From contig CP053446.1 in NCBI GenBank assembly GCA_013285405.1, forward strand, positions 3,085,001-3,149,000: DNA of 64,000 bases, read 5' to 3'. Both the position numbers and the translations under genes were made by a program. Under the pieces are notes generated by a model. The model was not told where the DNA came from and ran no database searches. It saw only the letters and a list, made by a program, of their open reading frames with translations. The stretch comes from Ignavibacteriota bacterium. GTDB taxonomy: Bacteria; Bacteroidota; Ignavibacteria; Ignavibacteriales; Ignavibacteriaceae. Shown piece after piece: positions 48,542-56,849 of the stretch (positions are counted from its first letter, which is position 1; each line of letters starts with the position of its first letter).

Positions 48542-48829
48542 TTATCCTTTATGATAATCTATAATTTCAACTTCGTAGGCGTTATTTTCTTTCCAACTGA
48601 AAACTATTCTCAATTGGTCATTTATTCGAATACTATATTTACCGACTAAATCACCAGATAATTTTTCAAGTCTGTTACCAGGTGGAATTTTTAAATCATT
48701 GAGTTTTTCTGCACCATCAATAAGTAGAAGCTTTCTATAAGCCAACCTTTGAATTTTCGGAGGCAAATGCCTAACAAATTTTCTATTGAATAAATCTTCA
48801 GTTGATTTATCAGAAAAACTATTTATCAT
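48542..48829 (-). CDS. higB: HigB-family toxin (RelE/ParE superfamily)
   Basis: 95 residues. The fold elements are FNRKFVRHLPPKIQRLAYRKL, LNDLKIPPGNRLEKLSGDL, and YSIRINDQLRIVFSWKENNAYEVEIIDYH, matching HigB, a ribosome-dependent mRNA interferase. It is the first gene of the two-gene operon and lies just outside the cassette array. The pair sits between the real end of the permease gene and a degenerate second copy of that end. Confidence 0.92.
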   Translation of the reverse strand: MINSFSDKSTEDLFNRKFVRHLPPKIQRLAYRKLLLIDGAEKLNDLKIPPGNRLEKLSGDLVGKYSIRINDQLRIVFSWKENNAYEVEIIDYHKG

Positions 48830-48838
48830 ACGTTCTTA

Positions 48839-48859
48839 TAATAACGCTTTGCGTTATTA
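48839..48859. promoter_or_regulatory. Inverted repeat upstream of higBA, probable HigA operator
   Basis: TAATAACGC (48839-48847) and GCGTTATTA (48851-48859) form a perfect 9-bp inverted repeat with a 3-base spacer, 10 bases upstream of the higB start. Its position and symmetry fit an autoregulatory operator bound by the HigA dimer; binding itself is inference. Confidence 0.6.
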
Positions 48860-48976
48860 AATTCAAGACTATTCTAAAATTAGTTCTCTGAGATTTATTT
48901 GGTCTCTCTCAGGCGGATTGATTTATATTATTTGGCTGAGGTAATCTCTTAAAGGATTTTCGATTTCTCTTGTTTA

Positions 48977-49177
48977 ATGAGAATAATCTTTGGTATTACT
49001 CTTAGTATCCTTGTCGGCTATTTTGCTGGAAGCTTCTTAATTGCTCAAATGGCAATCCCTTATGAGTGCATAATTATCGGTATCTCAATGTGTGTAAACA
49101 TGGGACTTATGCTTTGAACATATTCAACTTACAAAGCTGCAAACCTTGATCCGATTGACGCATTGAGGTATGAGTGA
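48977..49177 (+). pseudogene. Decayed duplicate of the 3' end of the second FtsX-type permease
   Basis: Translated in frame, this stretch gives GSFLIAQMAIPYE, then ISMCVNMGLML, an internal TGA, then TYKAANLDPIDALRYE and a stop. It aligns with the last ~66 residues of the permease at 46906-48132. The final ~60 bases are nearly identical, and identity continues 15 bases past the stop (GTGAAACATAGAACT), so it arose from DNA duplication, not from a related gene. The start of the fragment is lost and the internal stop makes it non-functional. Confidence 0.85.
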
Positions 49178-49223
49178 AACATAGAACTTATTTGAGATAC
49201 CTGTTAGACTATCTTTTTATAAT

Positions 49224-49441
49224 CTATTGACTTTTTACTTATTAAAGAGGCTGCCATAGCCTTTTTGATATTAAGGCAGAATAGTTGTTTTCCCGCTTTT
49301 GCGGGATCCCGTTTTACGGGAAAGTAAGAAACATTGTAGATCAGTTTTTCAAAGAACTTAATTTTTTATTTAACTGTCTCGAGCCGGATAACTATTTATT
49401 TTCTGTGCCTATTGACTTTTTACTTATTAAAGAGGTTATGA
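49224..49441 (-). repeat. Truncated long attC-like repeat at the array end (copy 1)
   Basis: Matches the other long repeats only from the GCTGCCATAGCC segment (49250-49261) to the R'' end (GTTATGA, 49435-49441). The missing part is replaced by a second copy of the R''-side 27 bases (49224-49250), so CTATTGACTTTTTACTTATT AAAGAGG occurs at both ends. This marks the distal end of the array next to the permease remnant. Confidence 0.8.
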
Positions 49442-49464
49442 AGCAATTTTATTAAATAGATTTG

Positions 49465-49899
49465 TTAATTAATAATTAACTCAACTCTTTTGCCTCCATC
49501 ATTATATGAAGGACAACCGCCATCAAATACAGAATAACTAACATTTTCAATTGTTATTTGTTTTGGTTGGAATCCTTCAGCTTCGATTATAAATTCATAC
49601 TTACCTTCTTCTACTCCAAAACCAAATGGAATATTGCAATAATAGATACTATCGTTGCCTACAATTCCGTAGGATTCCATCAATGGATATGCTCCATATT
49701 CTTTTGAACCATTAATCTTTAATTCACGGAGAATTATAAATCTAGGATGATTATAATTAGCTGTATCACGAAGAGAAGTAATATTTAATATTGGTTCTTT
49801 GTAAGTATGAACACAAGGTCCAATTCTATTATCTTCATTGCAAGAAAGAATAATAAAAGTAAAGAAGATTACTATTGTAAATTTGATTGAACTTTTCAT
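49465..49899 (-). CDS. Cassette 1: putative lipoprotein
   Basis: 144 residues with a lipoprotein signal (FTIVIFFTFIILSCNED; lipobox Cys about residue 20). The rest is a single beta-rich domain with Cys residues near both ends (GPCVHT, GGCPSYN) and a C-terminus VELIIN. No family is recognised. The cassette start GTTATAAAGC (complement at 49909-49918) and its end GTTATGAAGC (49435-49444) agree in 9 of 10 bases. Confidence 0.65.
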   Translation of the reverse strand: MKSSIKFTIVIFFTFIILSCNEDNRIGPCVHTYKEPILNITSLRDTANYNHPRFIILRELKINGSKEYGAYPLMESYGIVGNDSIYYCNIPFGFGVEEGKYEFIIEAEGFQPKQITIENVSYSVFDGGCPSYNDGGKRVELIIN

Positions 49900-49911
49900 T
49901 TTATTTATGCT

Positions 49912-50354
49912 TTATAACGACGTGTTATGTTAAAACACAACACCGTAATTATTTTTAATTTAAGATTTCCTGTGTGTTTATTTTTTTATTAAACACTTTA
50001 ATTATTTTCAATATCTAACTTAATCCAATCAACGAAATAAATTATCCTCTTTAATAATAGGATATCCTCCCGTATAGCGGGACAAGTCGTTATACGCTCT
50101 TCCACTAAAGAATGAGTAATTCCCAAAATGCCTGTCCCGAACTTGTTTCGGGAAGGTTTGGCTGCCATAGCCTTTTTGATATTAAGGCAGAATAGTTGTT
50201 TTTCCGCTTTTGCGGGATCCCGTTTTACGGGAAAGTAAGAATCATTGTAAATCAGTTTTTCAAAGAACTTAATTTTTAATTTAACTGTCTCGAGCCGGAT
50301 AACTATTTATTTTCTGTGCCTATTGACTTTTTACTTATTAAAGAGGTTATATGC
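49912..50354 (-). repeat. Long attC-like repeat (copy 2, complete)
   Basis: About 440 bp. The R' end is the complement of TTATAAC (49912-49918) and the R'' end GTTATAT (50346-50352) overlaps the stop codon of the next gene. Internal hairpins include TCCCG/CGGGA (50070-50085 region) and CCCGC-TTTT-GCGGG. Two inverted-repeat pairs are interleaved: CCTCTTTAATAA (50046-50057) with TTATTAAAGAGG (50335-50346), and TATAACGACGTG (49913-49924) with CAAGTCGTTATA (50083-50094). No ORF. Fills the whole gap between genes. Confidence 0.85.
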
Positions 50355-51234
50355 TGGTATCATTTTTATTCTGCGTTGTTGTAATTAAAGGTTCATCTAT
50401 CTTCGAATTTTTTTTCCCGAAAATCTTTTTAATGAATCCCCAAATAGCAGCAAAAATTCCTACGATAAATGCCCAAATTGCTTTTCCTAGACTTTTTACA
50501 AGTTTTGTAAACCATCCACTTTTTGCTACTTGACGGCCAACCAACACCGTTCCTATCCCAACTGCTGCATACTTATCAATATCGGGATTAAAATCAGCAT
50601 AACGATAATTATTATCAAAATTTACTGTTGAGCGAATTGGATAAGATGCATTTTTAATATTTTCATATTTTTCTTTGCTACATACAAAACCACTCAATAA
50701 TAGTCCTTTTCTCCCAAAATATAATGAGCGATGCTCTACCATAGAAAGGCCTTCTTGTATTGATTCAATAGAAAAGTTTAATGTTTGGTTGGATTTATTT
50801 AAATAAAGTTTTTCAACATAACCTATTACATCAATTGATGAGAAACCAGAGGAAATTCTTTTTTTATTTTGTTCTTCCGTATTCTTTTTTATTTCTTCTA
50901 GAATATCAATATCCTCTAGTTCTTCTTGGACGTCTCCCATTTTAAAATATCCTAAGTCATTAAATTTGAAATAAACAAACCAATCCGCATCTTCAGAAGA
51001 AGGCATAACCAAACCAGAAATATCCATTCCCGAATTTCCAATTTCTCTCATTAATTGATTTGCATCGTAACTTTCAAGAAAAAGGAAACTATCTGGAATA
51101 ATTACACTTGAATTAGAATTCGGGATTGAAACTTTAGTCGGTCCGTAAGTTGGAGAATAATCACTTATTTGTGAGAAGAATTGATGAGATGTCATCAAAT
51201 ACAAGGCTATAAAAAGTAAAAAACAATTTTTCAT
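50347..51234 (-). CDS. Cassette 2: DUF2167 membrane protein
   Basis: 295 residues with an N-terminal signal. The DUF2167 hallmarks are present: FKFNDLGYFKMGD, EEIKKNTEEQNKKRISSG, VIGYVEKLYLNK, YFGRKGLLLSGFVC, and NNYRYADFNPDIDKYAAVGIG (shown in parts). A C-terminal amphipathic/transmembrane helix (AIWAFIVGIFAAIWGFIKKIF) and a polar tail follow. Function of the family is unknown; it is a predicted envelope protein. The cassette start GTTATGTGC versus end GTTATATGC differ by one transition. Confidence 0.85.
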   Translation of the reverse strand: MKNCFLLFIALYLMTSHQFFSQISDYSPTYGPTKVSIPNSNSSVIIPDSFLFLESYDANQLMREIGNSGMDISGLVMPSSEDADWFVYFKFNDLGYFKMGDVQEELEDIDILEEIKKNTEEQNKKRISSGFSSIDVIGYVEKLYLNKSNQTLNFSIESIQEGLSMVEHRSLYFGRKGLLLSGFVCSKEKYENIKNASYPIRSTVNFDNNYRYADFNPDIDKYAAVGIGTVLVGRQVAKSGWFTKLVKSLGKAIWAFIVGIFAAIWGFIKKIFGKKNSKIDEPLITTTQNKNDTSI

Positions 51235-51258
51235 TTTATTACTCCTTTTTCATTAAGC

Positions 51259-51448
51259 ACATAACGACTTGCCGCTAACCGGCAGCCCAGAACAAGAATG
51301 CCGAATAGTTGCAACTACTTTTATTTATAAAAAATGTTTCTTAGAACAACCTACCTTAAAGAGCAACTTAACTTTGTAACACAACAATATAATTACACAA
51401 CTGCCGCACTGAAAACGCTGTCCGTGTTGAGCGGCTGGTTATAACGCA
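51259..51448 (-). repeat. Shorter attC-like site (about 190 bp)
   Basis: - strand: GCGTTATAACCAGCCGCTCAA at the R''/L'' end (complement of 51428-51448) and GGTTAGCGGCAAGTCGTTATG at the L'/R' end. GCCGCTCAAC versus GTTAGCGGC pair with unpaired bases, the usual asymmetry of attC sites. The middle ~130 bases are AT-rich with no ORF. It separates the DUF2167 cassette from the four-gene restriction-modification cassette. Confidence 0.75.
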
Positions 51449-51456
51449 TTTCTAAT

Positions 51457-52449
51457 TTATGGACAATTACAAAATTCTAATTGCATTGAATCTTGTTTAA
51501 TTTTTCCATTTCCATTGATGACAAAATCAAAGTGCTTTAAGATTTTTTTCTTATCTATAAACTCAATTTGTGTGTGATCAATTTCGCGGTTATTTTGAGG
51601 GAGTAAATAATATTTGGATAATCCTTCCCAATCTATGTCTCGGAGAGAAACAATATCTTTTAAGAAAAAACTAATCCAGTAATCGCCAAGTTTTGAATTT
51701 GGTTGCTCGTATTTAAGCTTATTGTTTGCTATAGTTACATATTTATTATCTAATTCAAATCCTATAAATTTTCTTCCGAGTCGTTTCGACGCAATCGCCG
51801 TTGTCCCAGTACCCATAAATGGATCCAGAACAACATCTGATTCATCTGTGCTCATTAAAATAATTCTCTCCAATAGATGAATTGGTAATTGACACGGATG
51901 TTCGTCTCTGTATTTATTATGTTTTATTCTATGAATATCAGTCCATACATCGGAAAGTAATGGTCCAAATGAATGCAATCCTTCTTTCTTTCCTCCATAA
52001 TCCTTTAGAAGATAACCACATTTTCGACAACGTTTGTGGGGGTATCTTAATTCATAAAATTTGGATTGCTTAATATCTTTTACATAATATAAGATTCCGT
52101 AATGCGATGGTTGTAAAGATTTACCCATCGGTGCGGTTGGCGCATCCCAAGAAATCCAATGTCGGAAAGTTGCATATTTATTTAAGATAGATGAATAGTA
52201 GGTTAACCATTTTGGTATATTGTGTAGAAAAATAGCTCCAGTAGGCTTTGTAACTCTCACCATCTCTTTTATCCACACCTCACACCAATTCAGGTACTCT
52301 TTGAACTCCAAAGAATCTTTATAACCATTGTACTTTTTCTTCAAATTAAAAGGAGGGTCTGCAAATGTGATATCAATTGAATTATCTGGAATATCTTTGA
52401 ATAATTCTAGCGAATCTCCATTTAGAATTTTATTTATAAATTTTTCCAT
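51457..52449 (-). CDS. Cassette 3: site-specific DNA methyltransferase (beta-class order)
   Basis: 330 residues. The catalytic motif IV is DPPF at residues 31-34 (TFADPPFNLKKKY). The AdoMet-binding motif I comes later (VVLDPFMGTGTTAIASKRLG, about 205-225), so the order is IV then I, as in beta-class amino-methyltransferases. A CxxC pair (CRKCGYLL) lies between them. It modifies adenine-N6 or cytosine-N4; the target is unknown. It is the last of four genes in the cassette, 2 bases after the endonuclease-like gene. Confidence 0.9.
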   Translation of the reverse strand: MEKFINKILNGDSLELFKDIPDNSIDITFADPPFNLKKKYNGYKDSLEFKEYLNWCEVWIKEMVRVTKPTGAIFLHNIPKWLTYYSSILNKYATFRHWISWDAPTAPMGKSLQPSHYGILYYVKDIKQSKFYELRYPHKRCRKCGYLLKDYGGKKEGLHSFGPLLSDVWTDIHRIKHNKYRDEHPCQLPIHLLERIILMSTDESDVVLDPFMGTGTTAIASKRLGRKFIGFELDNKYVTIANNKLKYEQPNSKLGDYWISFFLKDIVSLRDIDWEGLSKYYLLPQNNREIDHTQIEFIDKKKILKHFDFVINGNGKIKQDSMQLEFCNCP

Positions 52450-52451
52450 AA

Positions 52452-53429
52452 TTATTTTATCGTATCCTTTAGCAGTTCTTTAAATCTTCGTAATTCATCT
52501 TCGTGAAAAGTAAAAACATCTTCGTATGCCGAAACCATTCTTTTTAAATCACCCTTTCTGACATACCAACCAATTCCATCAACAAAACCAATAAATTTAG
52601 ATTTTGGATAGTGCTGTTTGAGTAAAGCATCAATCGAAATTTCTGTTTTTGATTTATCACCTTGCCCAGAGGATGTTGTTACTAAATATGAACTTTCAAT
52701 AATAAGCAGTGGATTTTTCTTATTTGGAATAATAAAGTCCATCGTTCTTTTTGAATCAGGTGCATTTGTAATTAATTCAGAAAGATCACCTCTTTCAAAA
52801 GTTACTTTGAATTCCTCTAATAAATTTTCAATAACAGTTTCGGGATTATTTTCCTTTTTGCCGGAGTATGAACCCTTTTCTTTATATCTGATTAACGTAT
52901 CGATTAAGTCGGGAATTTGATATTGTAATTTAGAAATGCTAAGCTTTTTCAATTCAAATAAAGGTAATGTTTTTGCCAAAAAAGGAATTGTAGCCCCTTC
53001 AAAAAATAGATTTACTATTCCTTGTCTGAAATATTTTTCTGTTTTTATCATCGCAGTAATTTTTGAGTCAGACCATTCAGCTATTCCATCATCGGAAATA
53101 TTTTCTTTTTTGAACCATCTGTCTTTGAGCAATATTCTATTTAATTCTGCATCGTCAACCACTCTGATTAATGTCGTAATGCGTTTTAAGTTTTCGTTTG
53201 AAAAACCAGTCAAAGCAAGTAAAGCGCGTAATCCGTTTTCTTTTTCCAATATTAATTTTTCAAAGAATTCTTTTTTAAGTCCGTTAAGCTCAATTTCGTT
53301 CTTTAAATTTAGAAGTAGTTCTTTGATCGAATTAACATAACCTTCATAACTTTCTTCAAACTCTTTATTGTAAAAATAGAATGTGTTTTTGTCGATTACT
53401 TTTTTAAATTTTTCATCAGTTGACTTCAT
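52452..53429 (-). CDS. Cassette 3: putative type II restriction endonuclease (DpnII-like)
   Basis: About 325 residues. The C-terminal third has TMDFIIPNKKNPLLIIESSYL followed by TTSSGQGDKSKTEISIDALL. This resembles a DpnII/PD-(D/E)xK-like core: an acidic residue after a beta strand, an E in the next strand, then GxGxK...E. I choose ATG 53429 (AGAGG 8 bases upstream), avoiding the 35-base overlap of the longer frame that starts at 53474. The operon has two methyltransferases and one nuclease, like the dpnM-dpnA-dpnB arrangement. Nuclease activity is inferred. Confidence 0.7.
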   Translation of the reverse strand: MKSTDEKFKKVIDKNTFYFYNKEFEESYEGYVNSIKELLLNLKNEIELNGLKKEFFEKLILEKENGLRALLALTGFSNENLKRITTLIRVVDDAELNRILLKDRWFKKENISDDGIAEWSDSKITAMIKTEKYFRQGIVNLFFEGATIPFLAKTLPLFELKKLSISKLQYQIPDLIDTLIRYKEKGSYSGKKENNPETVIENLLEEFKVTFERGDLSELITNAPDSKRTMDFIIPNKKNPLLIIESSYLVTTSSGQGDKSKTEISIDALLKQHYPKSKFIGFVDGIGWYVRKGDLKRMVSAYEDVFTFHEDELRRFKELLKDTIK

Positions 53430-53439
53430 CAAATGCCTC

Positions 53440-54684
53440 TTAAACAATTTTTTTAAAAAAGAGAACATATTCATCCTTCATAGTATTTCGCAAGCCTTTG
53501 ATAGGTTTAACAATACTTTTAACAAGTTTTAGATTAGCTCTCTCACAAAAGTTTATTATTTTATCTTCTAGTTGTATTCCGCCAGTCTGATTTGTATTTG
53601 AGCCAATAATTATTACAGCATATTTATCAGGTTTTAATACTCTTGCAATTTCAACACATACAGTTCTCATATCCTCGAAATAATTTTCAAGCCTTTCTGT
53701 TTTATTCTTTCCTCTCAATCCGATCATTTTTTCTTTTAGCTTTTCCACGTCTAGTCCCAAGTATTCAAGTTGATCTTTATCGTTGCTAGCATAGTCAATT
53801 GCGAACGAATAAGGTGGAGATGTAATGATTCCATCAAATGTATTCTCTTCCAATTTTAAATCCATTGCCGTTGAATCTTTAGAAATGATTACATTCCCTA
53901 AGTTTTCTTTATCATAAAATGGATTTTCTAAATAATTCAAAACAGTATAAATATAACGTTCAAGAACTCTACTAAATAATTCTTTATGAGACGAACTTTT
54001 TGTCCTATTGAAATATCCCATAGAGTCAAGGAATGCTAATAAAGTGAGGTAATAATTTGGCTCACTTTCAAATAGCTGGATATTTTTTTTAGAGTCATAC
54101 TTTTTCTTAGCTGAAAAAAAGTTAAACAACTTTTCTTCTTTTTTTATTAGTTGCTGTAATTCGGTGTTTTTTGCCTTAATGGATTCAAATTTCGTTTTGG
54201 TCATTAGCCTACAAAATGGGCTTATATCAACAGCAATGGAATTTATACCAAGGAGTGCTGCTTCAATGTTAGTAGTTCCACTTCCGCACATTGGGTCTAA
54301 AACTAATTCTCCCTTTTTTACGCCAATAATATTTAATAAACTTTTTATTAGTTGTGGATGGAATTTACCGCGATATGGAAATAAAGAGTGTGTTGCGTAG
54401 CCGGTAGAAAATGCACCATTCTCAAAATAACTTTTTGTTTTACTCGATCTGGATAATATTTCAAAAGATGGTTTGAAAGTATTTGTTTTAAAATGAATTG
54501 TAGAATTTCCCTTAATTGATTTAATGTAAGCGGCTCTATTAATTAAATCCTTGGTTTGAAGAGAGTTGTATTCTAGAAATGCAAGTTCTAATTCGAATAA
54601 TTCGGTAACCGACGGCAATAATTCGATATCATTATCGAACAACTTATAAGTAAAATTATATGTGAAAATATTTTCCTTATTCAT
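53440..54684 (-). CDS. Cassette 3: second DNA amino-methyltransferase
   Basis: 414 residues. Motif I is LVLDPMCGSGTTNIEAALL (about 127-145) and catalytic motif IV is SPPY (289-292, IITSPPYSFAIDYA), in I-to-IV order. The SPPY form is common in cytosine-N4 enzymes. PYRGKFHPQLIKSLL before motif I is a typical N-terminal motif of this family. It probably protects the second strand or site for the neighbouring nuclease. Confidence 0.9.
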   Translation of the reverse strand: MNKENIFTYNFTYKLFDNDIELLPSVTELFELELAFLEYNSLQTKDLINRAAYIKSIKGNSTIHFKTNTFKPSFEILSRSSKTKSYFENGAFSTGYATHSLFPYRGKFHPQLIKSLLNIIGVKKGELVLDPMCGSGTTNIEAALLGINSIAVDISPFCRLMTKTKFESIKAKNTELQQLIKKEEKLFNFFSAKKKYDSKKNIQLFESEPNYYLTLLAFLDSMGYFNRTKSSSHKELFSRVLERYIYTVLNYLENPFYDKENLGNVIISKDSTAMDLKLEENTFDGIITSPPYSFAIDYASNDKDQLEYLGLDVEKLKEKMIGLRGKNKTERLENYFEDMRTVCVEIARVLKPDKYAVIIIGSNTNQTGGIQLEDKIINFCERANLKLVKSIVKPIKGLRNTMKDEYVLFFKKIV

Positions 54685-54750
54685 ATCATAAATATATCAA
54701 AGTATAAATCAGTATTCAGCAAAAATTTAGTCGATTTTTATTTTTCTAGC

Positions 54751-55398
54751 TTAAAATAAGCGACTGATAATTACACCAATTTTTGTTACAGCATCGGTTG
54801 CACCCGCTAGTGTTGCCAAGACCTTAAGAGATTCCCAAACTGAAGAAATTATATTTTTGTTTGGATTCTTTTTTGCTATTTGTGTTCTTATGGTTGAAAT
54901 GTCACCGGAAACATCCAATTTTTGAGTGTCATCTAATCTGTCGCTAGATTCAATTTCTTTTTCAAGCACATCTAAAAGTCTCGATAAGTCAGTGTACTCA
55001 TTATTTACAATATTTCCATCTCCAATTATTGTGACTCCTTGAACGTTTGTAATATTAATATTGTGAGAATTTTCAATACTTTTAAAAAGTGTTCCGGCTT
55101 CTAAATGATTAATTCCTATATCGGAAATCTTGTATTTAATTTGTTCTTGGCTCATTTCCATTCCGGTTTTAGTTGTAATAGAACGTTCTTTTACTACTTC
55201 TCTTACCCAATCAACTTGGACTAAGTAATCCAGATTTGATGAAACATCTTGTTGAGTCATTGAATGTCTACTTTTCATTTCACTTTGTAAATCACGAATA
55301 CCGATAGGTATTTTTGCAATTCCACGTGATTGTTTATGACGTTCATATAAAAATCTTAAAATTTTATCTCTCATATCATCATTTGGATTAAGAGCCAT
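54751..55398 (-). CDS. Cassette 3: winged-helix protein with hydrophobic C-terminus
   Basis: 215 residues, the first gene of the four-gene cassette. The N-terminal ~100 residues look like a winged-helix DNA-binding domain (RDKILRFLYERHKQSRG, DLQSEMKSRHSMTQQDVSSN). A beta-rich linker NINITNVQGVTIIGDGNIV and a coiled/helical part (SRLLDVLEKEIESS) follow. The end is a hydrophobic helix (SVWESLKVLATLAGATDAV, GVIISRLF). It may regulate the restriction-modification genes or act as a membrane-linked effector; both are inference. No family is confidently recognised. Confidence 0.6.
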   Translation of the reverse strand: MALNPNDDMRDKILRFLYERHKQSRGIAKIPIGIRDLQSEMKSRHSMTQQDVSSNLDYLVQVDWVREVVKERSITTKTGMEMSQEQIKYKISDIGINHLEAGTLFKSIENSHNINITNVQGVTIIGDGNIVNNEYTDLSRLLDVLEKEIESSDRLDDTQKLDVSGDISTIRTQIAKKNPNKNIISSVWESLKVLATLAGATDAVTKIGVIISRLF

Positions 55399-55416
55399 AA
55401 TAACCTCTGACTTTTA

Positions 55417-55862
55417 TGCGTTATAAGCGTGTTATGTTAAAACACAACACCGTAAATATTTTTAGTTAAAGATTTCCTGTAGCGTTTATTTTTTTATTAA
55501 ACACTTTAATTAATTTCAATATCTAACTTAACCCAACTAACGAAATAAATTATCCTCTTTAATAATAGGATATCCTCCCGTATAGCGGGACAAGTCGTTA
55601 TACGCTCTTCCACTAAAGAATGAGTAATTCCCAAAATGCCTGTCCCGAACTTGTTTCGGGAAGGTTTGGCTGCCATAGCCTTTTTGATATTAAGGCAGAA
55701 TAGTTGTTTTTCCGCTTTTGCGGGATCCCGTTCTACGGGAAAGTAAGAAACATTGTAGATCAGTTTTTCAAAGAACTTAATTTTTTATTTAACTGTCTCG
55801 AGCTGGATAACTATTTGTTTTCTGTGCCTATTGACTTTGTACTTATTAAAGAGGTTAGTTGC
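55417..55862 (-). repeat. Long attC-like repeat (copy 3)
   Basis: About 440 bp, closely matching copy 2 throughout. The R'' end is GTTAGTT (55854-55860). The R' end has TTATAAGCGTG in place of TATAACGACGTG, so the core G and a neighbouring base are lost or changed; the cassette start TTATAACGCA still matches the R'' of its own cassette (51438-51448). Internal CAAGTCGTTATACGC and hairpins are conserved. No ORF. Confidence 0.85.
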
Positions 55863-56507
55863 TTAAAAACTATAACTTAGACCTATAAGTAAATTTAAAG
55901 TTAAAAAATGTTGATTATAATTTGATAAATCTCTTCCTTTCTCATCGTAAAATAATCCGTACAAATATCTTAGTTTTATCCCGTAGTAAAAATACCACTT
56001 AGTTGAGTTATCACTTATTGGAGTTATCATATCTATCGTTCCACTTAATCCAATATTAAAAGAAGCTAATCTATCTTCAAAACTTTCTTTATTATAAACG
56101 ATAGATCTATTCACAATTGAAAAGGAAGGACCAATGCCATAAAATATTTTTTCACTTAATTTGTTTTTAAGAAGAACATCTAATGTGTGGAAAGATAAAG
56201 AAGCATCAACGTAAGAAGTGCCAATATCAAAACCACTTGTTCTTACAAATTCCAATGCTCCATTATTGGAAGCATAAATGTATGAGTAGTCTAATTGAAT
56301 ATTGTAATTAAAAAGAGTCTGATTTAAATAACTTGCTTCAATACCATAATTTAAAAGGAAATTACTATCATCCGTTATCTTCAGCGGATTCTCGGAATTG
56401 TAAATAAATATTCCAACACTAGGTGAAAGTTTGATCTGACTTTGTGCAATGGAGCATGAAAAAAAGATTAGAATTATGGAAACGATTTGTAATATATACT
56501 TTTTCAT
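55863..56507 (-). CDS. Cassette 4: outer-membrane beta-barrel-like protein
   Basis: 214 residues. Signal peptide (YILQIVSIILIFFSCSIAQSQ) followed by alternating-polarity strands, e.g. NYNIQLDYSYIYASNN, WYFYYGIKLRYLYGLFY, and a C-terminal LNLLIGLSYSF ending in Phe as outer-membrane barrels do. It overlaps the upstream lipoprotein gene by 4 bases (translational coupling). No specific family is recognised. Confidence 0.7.
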   Translation of the reverse strand: MKKYILQIVSIILIFFSCSIAQSQIKLSPSVGIFIYNSENPLKITDDSNFLLNYGIEASYLNQTLFNYNIQLDYSYIYASNNGALEFVRTSGFDIGTSYVDASLSFHTLDVLLKNKLSEKIFYGIGPSFSIVNRSIVYNKESFEDRLASFNIGLSGTIDMITPISDNSTKWYFYYGIKLRYLYGLFYDEKGRDLSNYNQHFLTLNLLIGLSYSF

Positions 56508-56827
56508 TTTTTAATTAATATCAACCTTCTTGTGGCTTCAAAAAATGTATTATCATTTACGCCTCTTGCTGTGAGATTATAAAAGTAAAATCCCTCTGCA
56601 AGACCCACGGTATTAACAGTAACTGAGTGTACTCCCGCAGATTGTTGAGTATCTACGATGGTAAAAACAATAGTATCATATGAATTTTCTAATGTAAGTT
56701 TTACGTAAGACTCAACTGGTAGGCTGTACGTTATACTTGGAGGATCTGAATCATAAGTATCTAAAACCGATGACCCACAACCAATAAAAAATATTATAAG
56801 AATTAAAACCACTCCCGTTTTTTTCAT
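56504..56827 (-). CDS. Cassette 4: small lipoprotein with sorting-domain-like beta fold
   Basis: 107 residues: lipoprotein signal (TGVVLILIIFFIGCGSS) and one beta domain. GLAEGFYFYNLTARGVND followed by RRLILIKK resembles the C-terminal strand pattern of FlgD-like and type IX sorting domains (G-YFY-L ... K-LI-K). The NYPNPFNP motif is absent. First gene of a two-gene cassette; cassette start and end both read GTTAGTTGC. Confidence 0.65.
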   Translation of the reverse strand: MKKTGVVLILIIFFIGCGSSVLDTYDSDPPSITYSLPVESYVKLTLENSYDTIVFTIVDTQQSAGVHSVTVNTVGLAEGFYFYNLTARGVNDNTFFEATRRLILIKK

Positions 56828-56849
56828 AAAATTTATCCTTATAATTTTG

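Noticed and set aside
50070..50240. Hairpins CCCGC-TTTT-GCGGG and TCCCGT...ACGGGA as rho-independent terminators.
   Set aside because: No T run follows on either strand, and the hairpins recur in all copies as part of the repeat; they may still slow transcription.
49912..50354. Possibility that the long repeats are insertion sequences.
   Set aside because: No ORF or transposase fragment in any copy, no target-site duplication; their ends coincide with cassette boundaries.
50351..50533. A + strand ORF inside the 3' part of the DUF2167 gene.
   Set aside because: It is the complement of a real gene with conserved family motifs and has no ribosome binding site.
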